Source of the DNA: Leptolyngbyaceae cyanobacterium CSU_1_3
GTDB lineage: Bacteria > Cyanobacteriota > Cyanobacteriia > Leptolyngbyales > Leptolyngbyaceae
Assembly: GCA_012034655.1 (NCBI GenBank)
Contig: JAAUOZ010000046.1
Coordinates: forward strand, 1 to 34,424
Reading direction: 5' to 3'
DNA: 34,424 nucleotides
This document shows, piece after piece, positions 1-10,620 of this stretch. Each line of letters begins with the position of its first letter. The first letter of the stretch is position 1. The notes beneath the pieces are model-generated. The model saw nothing but the letters and a program-made list of their open reading frames with translations. It searched no databases and was not told the DNA's origin. The position numbers were made by a program, and so were the translations under genes.

Positions 1-21
1 AGAGGGAGCAAGAGTCTGGTT

Positions 22-48
22 CCCCTTCTCCCAATCTAGGAGAAGGGG
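22..48. repeat. Small palindromic repeat
   Basis: Perfect 10-bp inverted arms CCCCTTCTCC (22-31) and GGAGAAGGGG (39-48) enclose a 7-nt loop and are followed by a G-rich stretch (gtgaggggatgaggg). Small palindromes of this kind are dispersed through many filamentous cyanobacterial genomes. It lies upstream of the TrkA-type gene and could also be the terminator of a gene to the left of the window, although no T-run follows. Confidence 0.55.
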
Positions 49-183
49 TGAGGGGATGAGGGCGAAAATCTCGGCATTCATCAATCCACATTCCTAACCG
101 TTGCTTTGGTTCGGGCTTTGGGGTGCAGATCAATCTCAGATCTCGTAGCTTAATAAGAGCAAAGAGTTCTCAGAGGGTAGACC

Positions 184-861
184 ATGTATGTGTTAATTGG
201 CGGTGCGGGTCTAGTCGGGGTCAACCTGGCACAGCAGCTTGTAGAGCTAGGTCACACAGTAGCGATGATTGATGTCAATTCGGCGGCCTGTCGGTATGCC
301 CGTGAACAGCTAGGAGTCATGGCCTTTGAAGGCAGCGCAGTTTCCACAGAAGTGCTGATCGAAGCAGGAATTCGCAAAGCTGATGCGCTGGCTGCGGTGT
401 TGCGAGACGATGCGCTCAATCTGGCAATGGTGACACTGGCGCGACATTATGGAGTGCCTCACATTCTCGCTAGAATGCGCCATCGCGACTTTGCCGAGCC
501 TTACCGATTTGCCGGGGCAACCCATGTGATCAACGCGATCGATCTGGCCGTCTCCACCATGGTCAACGCGATCGAATATCCCGAAGTCGAATCAATGATG
601 CACTTCGAGCAAGGTCAGATTGAGGTTGTCAAACTGGCGATTTCTGCCAATTGCAATGTGGTCGGTCGCAGCTTAGCAGAAGTTGCCCAAGATCCCAAGT
701 TTCCGACGGGTTCGCTGATCGTCGGCTACCAACCTCACGCCCACATGGATTTGATGATCCCCAACGGCAGCACGGTTCTAGAGCCAGAATCAACCGTCCT
801 CATTGCCATCAAGCCAGGTGTGATGCACCAGGTGATCGATTTTATTCAAAAATGCGCTTGA
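184..861 (+). CDS. TrkA-family K+ uptake regulatory subunit (RCK: KTN + TrkA_C)
   Basis: This 225-aa cytoplasmic protein should gate a membrane K+ transporter or channel by binding NAD(H) or another nucleotide. Residues 1-130 form a Rossmann (TrkA_N/KTN) fold with the dinucleotide glycine motif GAGLVG (residues 7-12) and an acidic residue, D30, at the end of the second strand. Residues about 140-225 match the small TrkA_C ligand-binding domain. Length fits the single-RCK KtrA/TrkA-like class. An AGAGG Shine-Dalgarno sequence lies about 8 nt before the ATG. No Trk/Ktr membrane subunit is adjacent; the gene converges on a Na+/H+ antiporter with only 6 nt between the stop codons, so the pairing may reflect shared ion homeostasis. 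The membrane partner cannot be identified from this window. Confidence 0.9.
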   Translation: MYVLIGGAGLVGVNLAQQLVELGHTVAMIDVNSAACRYAREQLGVMAFEGSAVSTEVLIEAGIRKADALAAVLRDDALNLAMVTLARHYGVPHILARMRHRDFAEPYRFAGATHVINAIDLAVSTMVNAIEYPEVESMMHFEQGQIEVVKLAISANCNVVGRSLAEVAQDPKFPTGSLIVGYQPHAHMDLMIPNGSTVLEPESTVLIAIKPGVMHQVIDFIQKCA

Positions 862-867
862 TTTGAT

Positions 868-2465
868 CTAGTCGTCTTCTAGCAAGAGTAATTTTTCGTC
901 GATCGCCTTGAGCCGCGATCGCACGACCTCTTCTGAGAGAATTCGCTTGCGGAGAGCATCGTTGAGAGCATTTTTTTCTGCCAGAAGTAAGCGACGACGA
1001 ACGGCTTCAAATCGCGTGTTTGCGCCGATTGATTTTGATTGAGAAAATTTTTCGGGGCGACGATTGTAAAAGTCTCGTAGCGATCGTTCGGCGGCTGCTA
1101 CTTTCACCTGGTAGCCCGATCGCATTTCTTCGTAGATCGTCTTGGGCAATACACCACCCTTGAGGAGGGTATCGAGTTCATCTTGTGCGGCTTTTGCCGT
1201 CATCAACTGCGACTGCAACCCTTCTAGCCATTGCTGCGACTCAGATGAATGGGATAGCTTCAACTGCCGCACCACCCACGGCAAGCTCACACCCTGCCCC
1301 ACCAGCGAGAGCAATACCGTGCCAAAGACGATCGCAATCAACGACTCTCGCCCTGGCAAACTCGCAGGCAAACTCAACGCCAGCGCCATTGACAGCGACC
1401 CTTTGATGTTGCCCAAAAATAAAACGTGCTGCCAGCGTAACGGGATCGGTCGATCGAACCGACTGACGATCGCCAACATGGGGTACACCGAGAGAAACCG
1501 CCCCATCTGGTAAGCCAGAACCGCCAAAAGCACCGCAGGTAGAGTTTTCCCTAGGTAGGCAGGTCAATTTCTAGCCCAATCAGCAAGAAGATAAAGGTGT
1601 TGACTCCAAAACCGGCATACTCCCAGAAACTCAGGACGGTGATCCGGCTAGAAGCTGACACGGTGCGGGAGAGTTCTAAATTGCCAATCAATAGCCCTGC
1701 AATCACGACAGCCACCACCCCCGACACACCGAGCAATTGCCCCAGTTGGAACGCACTCAGAGCGATCGCCACCGTCAACAAAATGCTGCTCAATGGGTCA
1801 TCCTGCGATTGCACATATAGCCCAATCCCTAGATAGCCCAAAATAATTCCCACTGCCAACCCGCCCACCAGAACGATCGCCAGTTCCTTGACACTGCCCC
1901 AAACAGTTACAGTGACACTGTTATTGAATTTGAGAATCAGCCCAAAAATCACCAGCGCGATCCCATCGTTAAATAAGCTTTCTCCTTCGACGATCGTGCT
2001 CAACCGCGAAGGTACAGACACCTCTTTGAACACGGCAATCACCGAAACTGTATCCGTAATTGCCAAAATCACTCCCACTAACAAAGCCGGAATCCACGCC
2101 AAATTTAGCCCATACTTCAGCCCGATCGCCGTCACCCCAAAGGAGATCACCACCCCCGGCCCCGCCAGCAACAAAATCGGCTTCAGCGTACTCCGCAAAC
2201 GACTGATATCCGTATTGATCGCGGCCTCAAACAGCAAAATCGGCAAAAACAGGTTAATAATCAGCGAAGAATCTAGTCCTACCTTGCCCGGCACAAAATC
2301 TGCGATCGCCAGCCCCGCTATCACCAGCCCCGTCACGTAGGGCACTCGCAGCCGCCGCGACAGCAGCGCCACGATCGTCGCCACCAGCAGCAAAATAATC
2401 AGCACCGTCACCAACCCAGCAAATTGCCCCTGATCACTCCCTGCGATCGCCATCAAATGCGTCAT
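868..2465 (-). CDS. Na+/H+ antiporter, CPA1 (NhaP/NhaS-like) family, with one frameshift
   Basis: A roughly 532-aa inner-membrane cation/proton antiporter is read in two frames. The N-terminal part (2465 down to the stop at 1551) has about ten hydrophobic helices and includes the CPA1 ion-binding region FNDGIALVIF. The C-terminal part (1550 to 868) continues with further helices and a charged, coiled-coil-prone cytoplasmic tail of about 130 residues. The N-part ends ...GLEIDLPT; one extra base between about 1553 and 1566 would read on as P-Y-L-G-K-T-L-P-A-V into the second part. The start ATG at 2465 has a strong GAGGAAGG ribosome site. One missing base is the simplest explanation, so a sequencing error is likelier than a dead gene. 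Substrate (Na+, K+ or Li+) cannot be told from the sequence. Confidence 0.85.
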
Positions 2466-2642
2466 ACTTTCCTTCCTCTCAGGTAGCCTGCTAACCCCTC
2501 GTCCCCAGTCTGGTCACCAATCTCTGACAGGAGACTCCTATTCTCTTACCAGTTTCTTAAACTAAACTGAGCAAAGTATTGATTCGACGATCGAACCGTT
2601 CCTGTCTAAACCATTCTCAAAACGCCATAAGGAATAAATTCA

Positions 2643-3931
2643 GTGAGTCCAGAAACCCTCGTAAATCTTTCCATTGCCCCATTCACAGCCTCCAACCCTT
2701 TGAGCCAGGCTGAGTTTGACGAGTATGTAATGACCACCTACGGACGTTTCCCACTGACTTTAGAACGAGGCTCAGGCTGTCGTGTTTGGGATGATCAAGG
2801 GCGCGAATATCTCGACTTTGTAGCCGGAATTGCCACCTGTACCCTTGGACATGCTCACCCTGCAATGGTTGCAGCCGTCACCCAGCAGATCCAAACTCTA
2901 CACCACGTCTCTAATCTCTACTACATTCCCCAACAGGGCGAACTGGCGAAGTGGCTGGTCGAGCATTCCTGCGCCGATCGAGCTTTTTTCTGTAACTCTG
3001 GAGCCGAGGCAAACGAAGGCGCAATTAAACTGGCTCGTAAATATGCTCACACAGTTCTGAACATTGAAAATCCGATCATCTTGACGGCCCATGCCAGCTT
3101 TCATGGACGGACACTCGCCACCGTGACTGCAACGGGCCAAGCTAAGTATCAGAAGGATTTTAGCCCACTCGTTCCGGGTTTTCACTACGTTCCCTACAAC
3201 GACATTGCCGGTTTGGAAGCGACGATCGCCGATTTCGATCGCCATCAGCGTCAAGTCGCGGCCATTCTACTCGAAGGGCTACAAGGAGAAGGGGGCGTGC
3301 GTCCGGGAGATCGGGCTTACTTCCAGCGAATTCGTGAAATCTGCGACGAAACTGGCATTCTCCTGATCATGGATGAGGTGCAGGTCGGCATGGGGCGCAC
3401 CGGGCATTTTTGGGGCTACGAAAATTTAGGAATCGAGCCAGATATCTTCACGGCTGCGAAAGGGCTGGGCGGCGGCATTCCGATCGGGGCGATGCTGTGC
3501 AAATCGTTCTGCAATGTCTTCCAGCCTGGAGATCACGCCAGCACCTTTGGCGGCAACCCTTTTGCCTGTGCCGTTGCTCTGGCAGTCTGCAACACGCTAG
3601 AGCAAGAAAATCTGCTGCAAAACGTGCAATATCGCGGGGGGCAACTTAGATTGGGGTTGCAGAAGATTGCCAAAAATTCCCTACGCTCATTCAAGAAATC
3701 CGGGGTTGGGGGCTGATTAATGGTCTAGAGTTGAGGGCTGATGCTGGCATCACCTCCGCAGATATCGTCAAAGTGGCGATGGGTGAAGGCGTGCTTCTGG
3801 TTCCCGCCGGCCCGAGGGTGGTGCGCTTTGTGCCGCCGCTGATCGTTACGGCTGAGGAGGTTTTCTTGGCGCTGCGATCGGTCGATCGTGCCCTCTCTGC
3901 CCTTGCTCCTCAAAAGCGTGTGAGTGAATAA
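2643..3931 (+). CDS. argD: Acetylornithine aminotransferase, with one frameshift
   Basis: This class-III PLP-dependent aminotransferase converts N-acetylglutamate semialdehyde to N2-acetylornithine in arginine synthesis. Visible motifs: CNSGAEANEGAIK (residues 117-129, phosphate binding), MDEVQVGMGRTG (D244 contacts the PLP ring nitrogen) and TAAKGLGGG with the Schiff-base lysine K273. The first frame runs to a stop near 3716; the last 70-odd residues continue from about 3677 in another frame. The A-run at 3672-3676 has five A; six would give IAKKFPTLIQEIRGWGLINGLEL and a normal full-length protein of 429 aa. The start is GTG at 2643 with AAGGA 9 nt upstream. Another class-III aminotransferase (ornithine or GABA) is possible, but ArgD fits best in cyanobacteria. 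Confidence 0.9.
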
Positions 3932-3951
3932 TTTTCGGCATTCTCTTTTCC

Positions 3952-3970
3952 AGCGGGTGACAACCCGTTT
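3952..3970 (+). terminator. Short GC hairpin between argD and rpmB
   Basis: CGGGT-gaca-ACCCG (3954-3967), extendable by one G-T and one A-T pair, is followed by TTT. It could be a weak argD terminator or a leader structure upstream of rpmB. A TAGAAT sequence at 3970-3975 directly after it could be the rpmB -10 element, but no convincing -35 is seen. Confidence 0.35.
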
Positions 3971-4017
3971 AGAATAGAGGACTGTAATCAACCCCATCAA
4001 AGAACTCGGAGTCAACA

Positions 4018-4254
4018 ATGTCACGTAAATGTCAACTGACGGGTAAAACCGCTAATAATGCGATGGCGGTTTCTCACTCGCACCGCCGCACCAAAAAGCT
4101 GCAAGAAGCAAATTTGCAGTTCAAACGAATTTGGTGGGCGGAGGGCAATCGCTGGGTAAGGTTGCGCCTCTCGACCAAAGCTATCAAAACGCTAGAGCGT
4201 AAGAGCCTGAGTGCTTTCGCAAAAGAAGCTGGAATTGATCTCAGCCGCCTATAA
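4018..4254 (+). CDS. rpmB: 50S ribosomal protein L28
   Basis: This 78-aa basic protein has the bL28 signature: the N-terminal [10 protein letters not shown], then [15 protein letters not shown] and the conserved [13 protein letters not shown] segment near the C-terminus. It is a structural protein of the large ribosomal subunit. Length is normal for cyanobacterial L28. A GGAG ribosome site lies about 7 nt before the ATG. The gene appears to be monocistronic: argD ends 86 nt upstream and a long gene-free region follows. No frameshift or unusual feature is seen. Confidence 0.97.
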   Translation: MSRKCQLTGKTANNAMAVSHSHRRTKKLQEANLQFKRIWWAEGNRWVRLRLSTKAIKTLERKSLSAFAKEAGIDLSRL

Positions 4255-4299
4255 GTCACGCTAGCAGTACGTTAAGGAGTGGGGTGAACTTAAAGCAAA

Positions 4300-4377
4300 C
4301 CAGATGCCGAGTTTCGACTCCGCTCAACCTTCCTTAAGAAGAGATTTTGGCATTGAACGCAGTCGAAATGCGTCTGG
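4300..4377. repeat. Long imperfect inverted repeat downstream of rpmB
   Basis: Left arm 4300-4327 (CCAGATGC...TTTCGACTCCGCTCAA) pairs imperfectly with right arm 4353-4377 (TTGAACGCAGTCGAAA...GCGTCTGG), separated by about 25 nt. The TTTCGACTnCGnTCAA core resembles a dispersed cyanobacterial intergenic repeat. It could end rpmB transcription, but there is no T-run after it, so a REP/MITE-like element is as likely. Confidence 0.5.
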
Positions 4378-4465
4378 TCAATCATTTCGCCTTCCTATTT
4401 GATACTTCCTACTCAACAGTGGTGAAGTTAACAATTCATTTTCTTGGGTCTGGGGTAGGCGAAAC

Positions 4466-4531
4466 TTGTCTGCCCCAATTTTGCTATAAATTTGTCTGCC
4501 CCAATCTCGCTATAGCCCCAATCTTGCTATA
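4466..4531. repeat. Short tandem repeat, three copies
   Basis: Copies 4466-4488 and 4492-4514 share TTGTCTGCCCCAAT-TY-GCTATA with a 26-bp period; a truncated third copy (GCCCCAATCTTGCTATA) follows at 4515-4531. Each copy ends in GCTATA. Function is unknown; it lies in the intergenic region upstream of hpsA. Confidence 0.6.
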
Positions 4532-5175
4532 GAGATATGATCGTACCTCTCGTTCAACCAAATCTTGATCTGCCAAACCTACCCAAACTCTATTTTGGCT
4601 GGCTAGAAAAACTTTGAGTCATCCCAAATCGTTCTTTACATTTGAGCAAATTTTGAGCAAATTCTAAGTAAGTTTTGTAGCCAGTCAACCTTGTTTTTAC
4701 GGATTTAAAGCTTTTTTCAGCTTAATTGATCGCTAATTCAAAACACCTGGGTAATATTGTTCCATTAACCAGAATCAGCCTTATTGCTTAAAATAGTGCC
4801 TGTATGATGTGAATCAAGGAGTAGTATCGATCGCTAAAGTTCATCGGTCTGAGCAAGCCCAGTTGACTGATTGGCTCGTAATCTAAAGGGGAGACGATCG
4901 TGATCTGCCGAATAATTCTGATTCCTCCGAAACAACCTCTCCAGGTAGGTTTTCGGTTGACGACCCCTCCGATTTATTAAGACAGTGTTAATTAAGGCAG
5001 TAAAAAGAGATGCCAAGAAATATAGAGTTTTGGTGAACTGACCACAGCCGATCTTGACTAACTATCGGGCGAATGCCTGAACATACTCATATCGTGTTTG
5101 CTTCCGGGTTGCCATCTACGCTTAAGAATTCTTTTTCATTCCTCGAACCTTTTTCTTTCTGCCCAACTAGCAGCT

Positions 5176-8100
5176 ATGTCAAACCGTAAACTCGCTAAGG
5201 CAATTCAGGGTCTATTCCGTGAGGTCTGGAGACTCTACCACACCACTTCCAAAAAACTGATCAACTGGTTTCTCAGAACTGCTTTGATGACGCAGCGGAA
5301 AATGCGCGCTTCAAATGCGGGTTTTGTGTTGCCGACGACTGTTTTGCTGATTTTGGTGGTAACGCTGACCGTGGGGGCAATGACCTTCCGAGCGTACAAC
5401 CGTAATGTCCAGGTGATTGGGCAAAGTCAGCAGCGTGTCATTTATAATGCCGCGACTCCAGCGATCGATCGTGCCCGTGCCAAGATCGAGTTTCTGTTTG
5501 ACCCTAGCAAAGATACCCGATATCCCGGTGGTGTGCCGCCTGAGACAACGCTGCTGGGTATGATGCTCAACGACGGCTCCAACGGAGTGTCGCGCAGAAC
5601 GTTCCGCGATCCTGATACGAACCAGGATATTGACCCTTACCAGTTGCCCGATGAGGCTCGCGTTGACCTAGATGGGGGTGGCGTAGATAACGCTTGGTCG
5701 TTCCGCACCGATACAGATGGCAACGGACAGGCTGACGCAACGGTCATTTATTCGATCCTGTTTACCAGCCCTACGGATGACGCAGGAACCAACCCAAACA
5801 CCCTGCTGCTGAGGCTCTCAGATAAAGATAAAGCCGATCGTCTCTGGATTCGTCAAGGCCCGTTGAGTAATGAGACAAAATCCCTCGGTTGTAACTTCAA
5901 TACGAGCAGCAAGGGGAGTTTGCGCGGTTGGTTTGATGAAAGATCAAATACTTCGATTCTGAGGAAGAACTTCCAGGTCGATGCTTTTGTGGTTCCAGAC
6001 AACCCAAATGCAACGGCGGTAACGCTAGAGTTTCAGCAAGACCGTCAGCTAAACCGAGGCAACAAGTGGGGAGCATGGTTCCGTAATGATCTGGAGATCC
6101 ACCCTGGCCCAGCCTTCAACTGGAACGGCGCAATGCATACAGAGGGCAGCCTGATCCTATCCAATGGGGGTCAGGCGAATGGTGGGCTGACGGCTCACCT
6201 GATCAGTGCTCCTTCTTCTTGTCTCTATACACCCGATGCGTCTGAAATCACCGTTACCGACATTACCCCCTCTGAAGCCAATCAAGAGAATCGGGATTAT
6301 TTGGGGTTGGTGATGGCTGGCAGGTCGTCTGACAACAGCAGAACCGGATCGGCGCGCATCTATTTGCCGACGACAACCCCCGCACAAGGCGTTTTTCGAG
6401 ATTTAGATAGCACCACGGATGGAGCGATCGCCGCTGCTAGACCGATGAGCGTGTCGATCGACCCCAAGGTAATTTTGTTTGAGGATGGCTACACGGTTCG
6501 CGATACGGATGGTGGCAATAACCGAGACCAGCAAAACTGGGCAAGAGTTGAAGAAACCTTCCCTCAAAGAATTCGTCGTGATCCGCAGGTTGCCCCCTAC
6601 GTGGATGACTTATATCGCGCAGACAATCGTTGGGGCCCCAAGCCTCGCTATGACTCGACGGCTGACAATGCGATGCGCAGACCCACTGGTGATGGGGGAT
6701 AAAATCGACCCCGCTAAGGCAGCCCTCGTGAATGATCCGTCTGACCCAACTCAGTTTGAGTCGGTGGGTCTAGATGGGTATTGGGAGCGCCGCGCCAGAG
6801 TGGAGGGGATGCGAGTTTTGGTAGGCGAACGGCTGGAGCTTGGCAATGTCAATACTTGGGTGACTCCGAGAGACCTCAGTGGCAATGGGGTTATTGAGCC
6901 ACCCGATTCAAGTGCTAACCCTCCCATCCCGCTAGATCAGCGAGAACGGGAGGGCGATCCGCTCATTCCGCCGAACGTTGCGCCTTACCCCGTATCGACG
7001 GCTGTGACTCACGTAGATTTGCAGCGCCGCACTCTGAGAGATAATCTGTCCGCTGTCCAGGCGACGGCTGTTTATCACTCCGATCGGACGGCAAATGGAA
7101 GCAACCTTGACTACCCGATCGCCTGTTTGGCCAGCACGGCTCACCCTGGGACGCTGACTACCTTACGTCAGTCGGTTAACTTTATCCCGACGCAGTTTGC
7201 TAGTGGCGCAACAGGGGCAGCAACGACTGTGGGGGATGAAAATTCTCTGCTGATGACTGACTTCTTTACAGGTCGTGGCACAAATGGCTGGGAATTTTCG
7301 CCTCCTGGTGAAGATGCAAGTAAGTTTGCTAATGCAATGGGGGGATGCAAGCAGCCCTTTAAGAATTGCGCTGACAAATTTGGCAAACTTTGGGGGCGAC
7401 CCAGATGGGGCCTATCCACCCAAGGCAGACAGCGTAAATATCCATCCTTACCCAGCCCTCACCATGTGGGGCAACTTTTCTAACCTGCGTCGAGCGGTGG
7501 GGTTATTGGAGTCTGGCAATAGCTACAACAGCTTGAGTGTTGCCGACAAGACTTATCTGCAAACCGCTGCTTGTACCCTGGGCATGTTGGCCTACAACAT
7601 CGACCAGATCCAAAATTTCGACCCCAGCAACCCGGCCAACGATGTCAAATTTGATTCAACTTTGTTCGGAACAGTAACCCAGTCCAACAAGGGCGTAATG
7701 ATCGAGTTGTCAGAAGAGATCGCGAAAGTGATGGACGGCACACTTGATCCGGCAGCAGCTAGCCCCAACTTTGAAGTTTTGCCAAGAGGTCAAATGGGGA
7801 CATACAGATATGACCCCGTTGGAGCACGGCAACCTGGCAACTTAGGACTGACTCTAAGAGACTATCTTGGTGTGCCGCCCGAAGCTTTCATTGGTGCAAT
7901 CAAGCAATCTCGCATGAAAGCAGGAATCGATATCACCAAAGATCCGGTTCTGCGGATGGCGGAACTGATCATGTTGAAGTATCAAATCCGTCGCGATCGT
8001 ACCTTTGGGTTCCGTCCTTCTCCGATCTTCGGTGAATATGCAATACCCTTTGGAGGAAGCACTGATGGATTTCCCTCGGCTTGCGATCCGGACGAGTTTG

Positions 8101-10610
8101 CTCTCGGTTCTGCGGCTGCCCTTGATGTTGACGATCCCCCTATACTGATTAATCAGCCCTCAACGAGCGTAAGCCGAACTAGCGAAGCAGCACGAGTCCG
8201 ATTTAATTTGTCACGTTTGTGTGGAGCAATTGACACTTCTAAATACGTATCTGGCAAGCCCGAAACTGCTTCTGTGCTGCCTAAGTTTCCTGCACTCTAC
8301 TATCTCTTTCCAGAAAAAGATCACGACCTTGATGGAGAGATTGTAGAACCCTCGACGGTTGCAGCCACCCCTCCAGCAATTGATCCTGCGACTCCTCCTC
8401 CCACTCCTCCAGCAGCCACTCCTGTATCAAACACTCCCAACTTCACGGCTGATAAAAGAGACGAGTACGACATTCGCCAACCTGGAAGTATTGTTGTAAC
8501 CACTGAATCGCCAAGCTCTAGCTTCTTACCGCAATACACAGCCAACGATAAAGAGCCTTACGTTGTTGACTCCTACATCAGCGGATTGGCGAAAGTCAAT
8601 AATAGTGGAGAAAAGTTCCGCGTTATCCCAAACCCAACCGCAGACCCCGACTTAGCAGACAACCCTAGAGCAACGAATCCATCTCCCTACTATCCTGCCA
8701 CTCTTCAGAGTTCCACCGTTGCACGCCGTCCAGATCCCAATCTGAGACCTTTCCCCCTAGCTGACACATCGGTGAAGTCTATTGCCCTCACCCCCAGAAA
8801 AATCGACTTCTCAGACTGGAGGCTACCCTACAGCGTGCCAAAGAGCGAGATCGGAAACGGCTCAGTGAGCGGCGGCCCTAATATCTCCACCAACATCATC
8901 TTGGCTCCAACTGATAGCACAACTGTCAACGGCAGAGGCACACCCAGACTAATGGCAATTGGTTTCCTCGATCGTGCCTTTTTCGACGGTCGCCAAGTGA
9001 TGCTCACCCGCACGATGGATATTGATGTCGGAATGCTACGCGGTACACGGGTCAAAGACGGCAACGATATCTGGCTACCCAAAACGGGCATCGTTTACGC
9101 CTTCCGAGAAGATGCCGTTCGAGAAGATGCAATTCGTCGCCCCGCAGACAATGGTGGGATGAACTTGACAGACCTGAGAGCACAAAAAGATCCAAACATT
9201 GTCCTCTCCGACAAAAACCGAGGAGTCACCGAAAAGCCAGTTGACTACCTACCCGATCCCGATCGTCGAATTCACGGGTTCCGTCTCCGCAACGGCTCTC
9301 AACTCAAACGCGACAAAAACCTTGAAGGCGATTTCCTCAAGCCCGTAGAAAACGATCGAGGCTTATCTTTCTTCACCGATCAGCCCATCTACATCCAGGG
9401 AGACTTCAACCTCCACCAAAATGGCTCAGACGACACCGTTGGCGATCGTCTAGAAGAATTTACCCAGACCCTTCCAGATAGTTCAACCTACACACCAGAA
9501 GAATTTTACGGTCGCACCACTACTCAAGAAAGATTCGCCAACTTCGATGTCAACAAAAACGACGCAGAGCGCGATCGGTGGCGACCCTCCGAAATTCTGG
9601 CAGACAGCATCACCATCCTCTCCAACAATTTCTGTGACGGCAGCATCGCCGACTCCTTTGTCCGACCTTTCGCTTCCAACAGTCTTCCCCGACCCACAGC
9701 CAACCGGGGCAAAGGCTCAGCCTATCCCATTCCCGACTTTTCGATCCTGAATGGAAGCGCATCTGATATCAAGAGCAACTACGCCCAATACAATGCACCA
9801 GAGTATGGATTATTCAATCCAGGCTGCGCCAGCACGACTGATGGAGTAAATTCCTTCCACAATCAAAACCGTCCTAAGAGAGGAATCGGCAGCAGCACCG
9901 ACTGGGTAAGAGAAAACTCTTCCGATTTGACCCTTCCTCAAAGAATGTCAGGCGCTGCCTATGGCTATTCGGCTGACCTCACCTCACCTATCAAGCTTTC
10001 CCGTCTGGGTCATCCTATGCTCGAAAGCACATCTAATCAGCGCGGCCCACGCCCTCTACCGGCTTCTCGCCCTTACAATGCTGTTTTCACAAACCAGCCC
10101 TACTTCTCCCTCGCTTCGGAAGGCAACAAACGAGACAGGCTGATCACCCCCGCCAGAACCAGAGTCAACACGATCGTCGTCAGTGGTATCAGTCCTTCTC
10201 GTCAAAACCAAGCCTACGGCGGACTGCACAACTTCCCCCGCTTCCTCGAACGCTGGGAACAGGAAGAAACCAATACAACCGACGATGTTCCACTCAACTT
10301 TGCGGGGTCATTCTTGCAGCTAAGTTTCAGCAACTACGCAACCGCCCCTTACGATCTGGAAGCCTTTGAACCCGGCTCTTCCCCTGCAAGCGGAGAGGTG
10401 CTTTCCTACTACTCACCTCCCGCCCGTCTGTGGGGCTACGATGTGGCACTCCAATTTACGCCTGCCAGTCCTGCCGCATCCCGGTTTGTGACCTCTAGCA
10501 AAAACCGTAACGAATACTACACCGAGCCACCCGCTAACGACCCCTACATCAACAAACTCTGCAACGCCCTCAAGCAAAACAACTCTAAGCTCAACTGCCC
10601 TAGCCCATAA
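5176..10610 (+). CDS. hpsA: Hormogonium polysaccharide giant pseudopilin HpsA, with two frameshifts
   Basis: This is a very large (about 1810 aa) type IV pilin-like protein of the hps system, which is needed for hormogonium polysaccharide release and gliding in filamentous cyanobacteria. The chosen ATG (5176) gives a basic N-terminus, then AG|FVLPTT (cleavage after G49) and one membrane helix (about 51-70), then NAATPAIDRARAKIEF and a long extracellular region rich in Asn, Asp and Pro, with a Pro/Thr/Ala linker around 8371-8460. Position +5 of the mature protein is Thr, not the usual Glu. Two single extra G bases interrupt it: the GGGGG run at 6694-6698 (DGDKIDPAK restored with four) and the GGGGGG run at 7339-7344 (NAMGDASSPLRIALTNLANF restored with five). 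A TTG at 5098 would add 26 residues with no support. Confidence 0.88.
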
Positions 10611-10620
10611 GGAGACCACG

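Larger units (their letters stand above)
4255..5175. other. Gene-free region between rpmB and hpsA
   Basis: About 0.92 kb with no credible coding sequence; the short ORFs here lack family resemblance and ribosome sites. It holds the inverted repeat at 4300-4377, the 26-bp-period repeat at 4466-4531, a perfect 11-bp tandem duplication (TTGAGCAAATT, 4642-4663) and a low-GC stretch at about 4600-4830. The hps operon promoter and leader are expected here, but no convincing -10/-35 pair or hormogonium sigma-factor box was found. Confidence 0.6.

Noticed and set aside
868-2465. Two separate antiporter genes, or programmed frameshifting
   Set aside because: Neither half is a complete CPA1 protein; no slippery heptamer is evident; many similar indels occur across the window, so one damaged reading frame is simpler.
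3717-3931. Independent small gene after argD
   Set aside because: Its residues are the normal C-terminus of the aminotransferase, recovered by adding one A to the run at 3672-3676.
4347-4532. 61-codon ORF in the gap after rpmB
   Set aside because: It runs through the inverted repeat and the tandem repeat, has no ribosome site and no recognisable family.
4834-5016. 60-codon minus-strand ORF upstream of hpsA
   Set aside because: No ribosome site, no family resemblance, and it lies in the expected promoter and leader region.
5098-5175. TTG start for HpsA 26 codons upstream of the ATG
   Set aside because: The extra residues are not pilin-leader-like and the ATG at 5176 gives the usual HpsA N-terminus.
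4532-5175. Hormogonium sigma-factor (J-box-like) promoter before hpsA
   Set aside because: I looked for a GGGAATACT-like site by eye and found none; absence is not proof.
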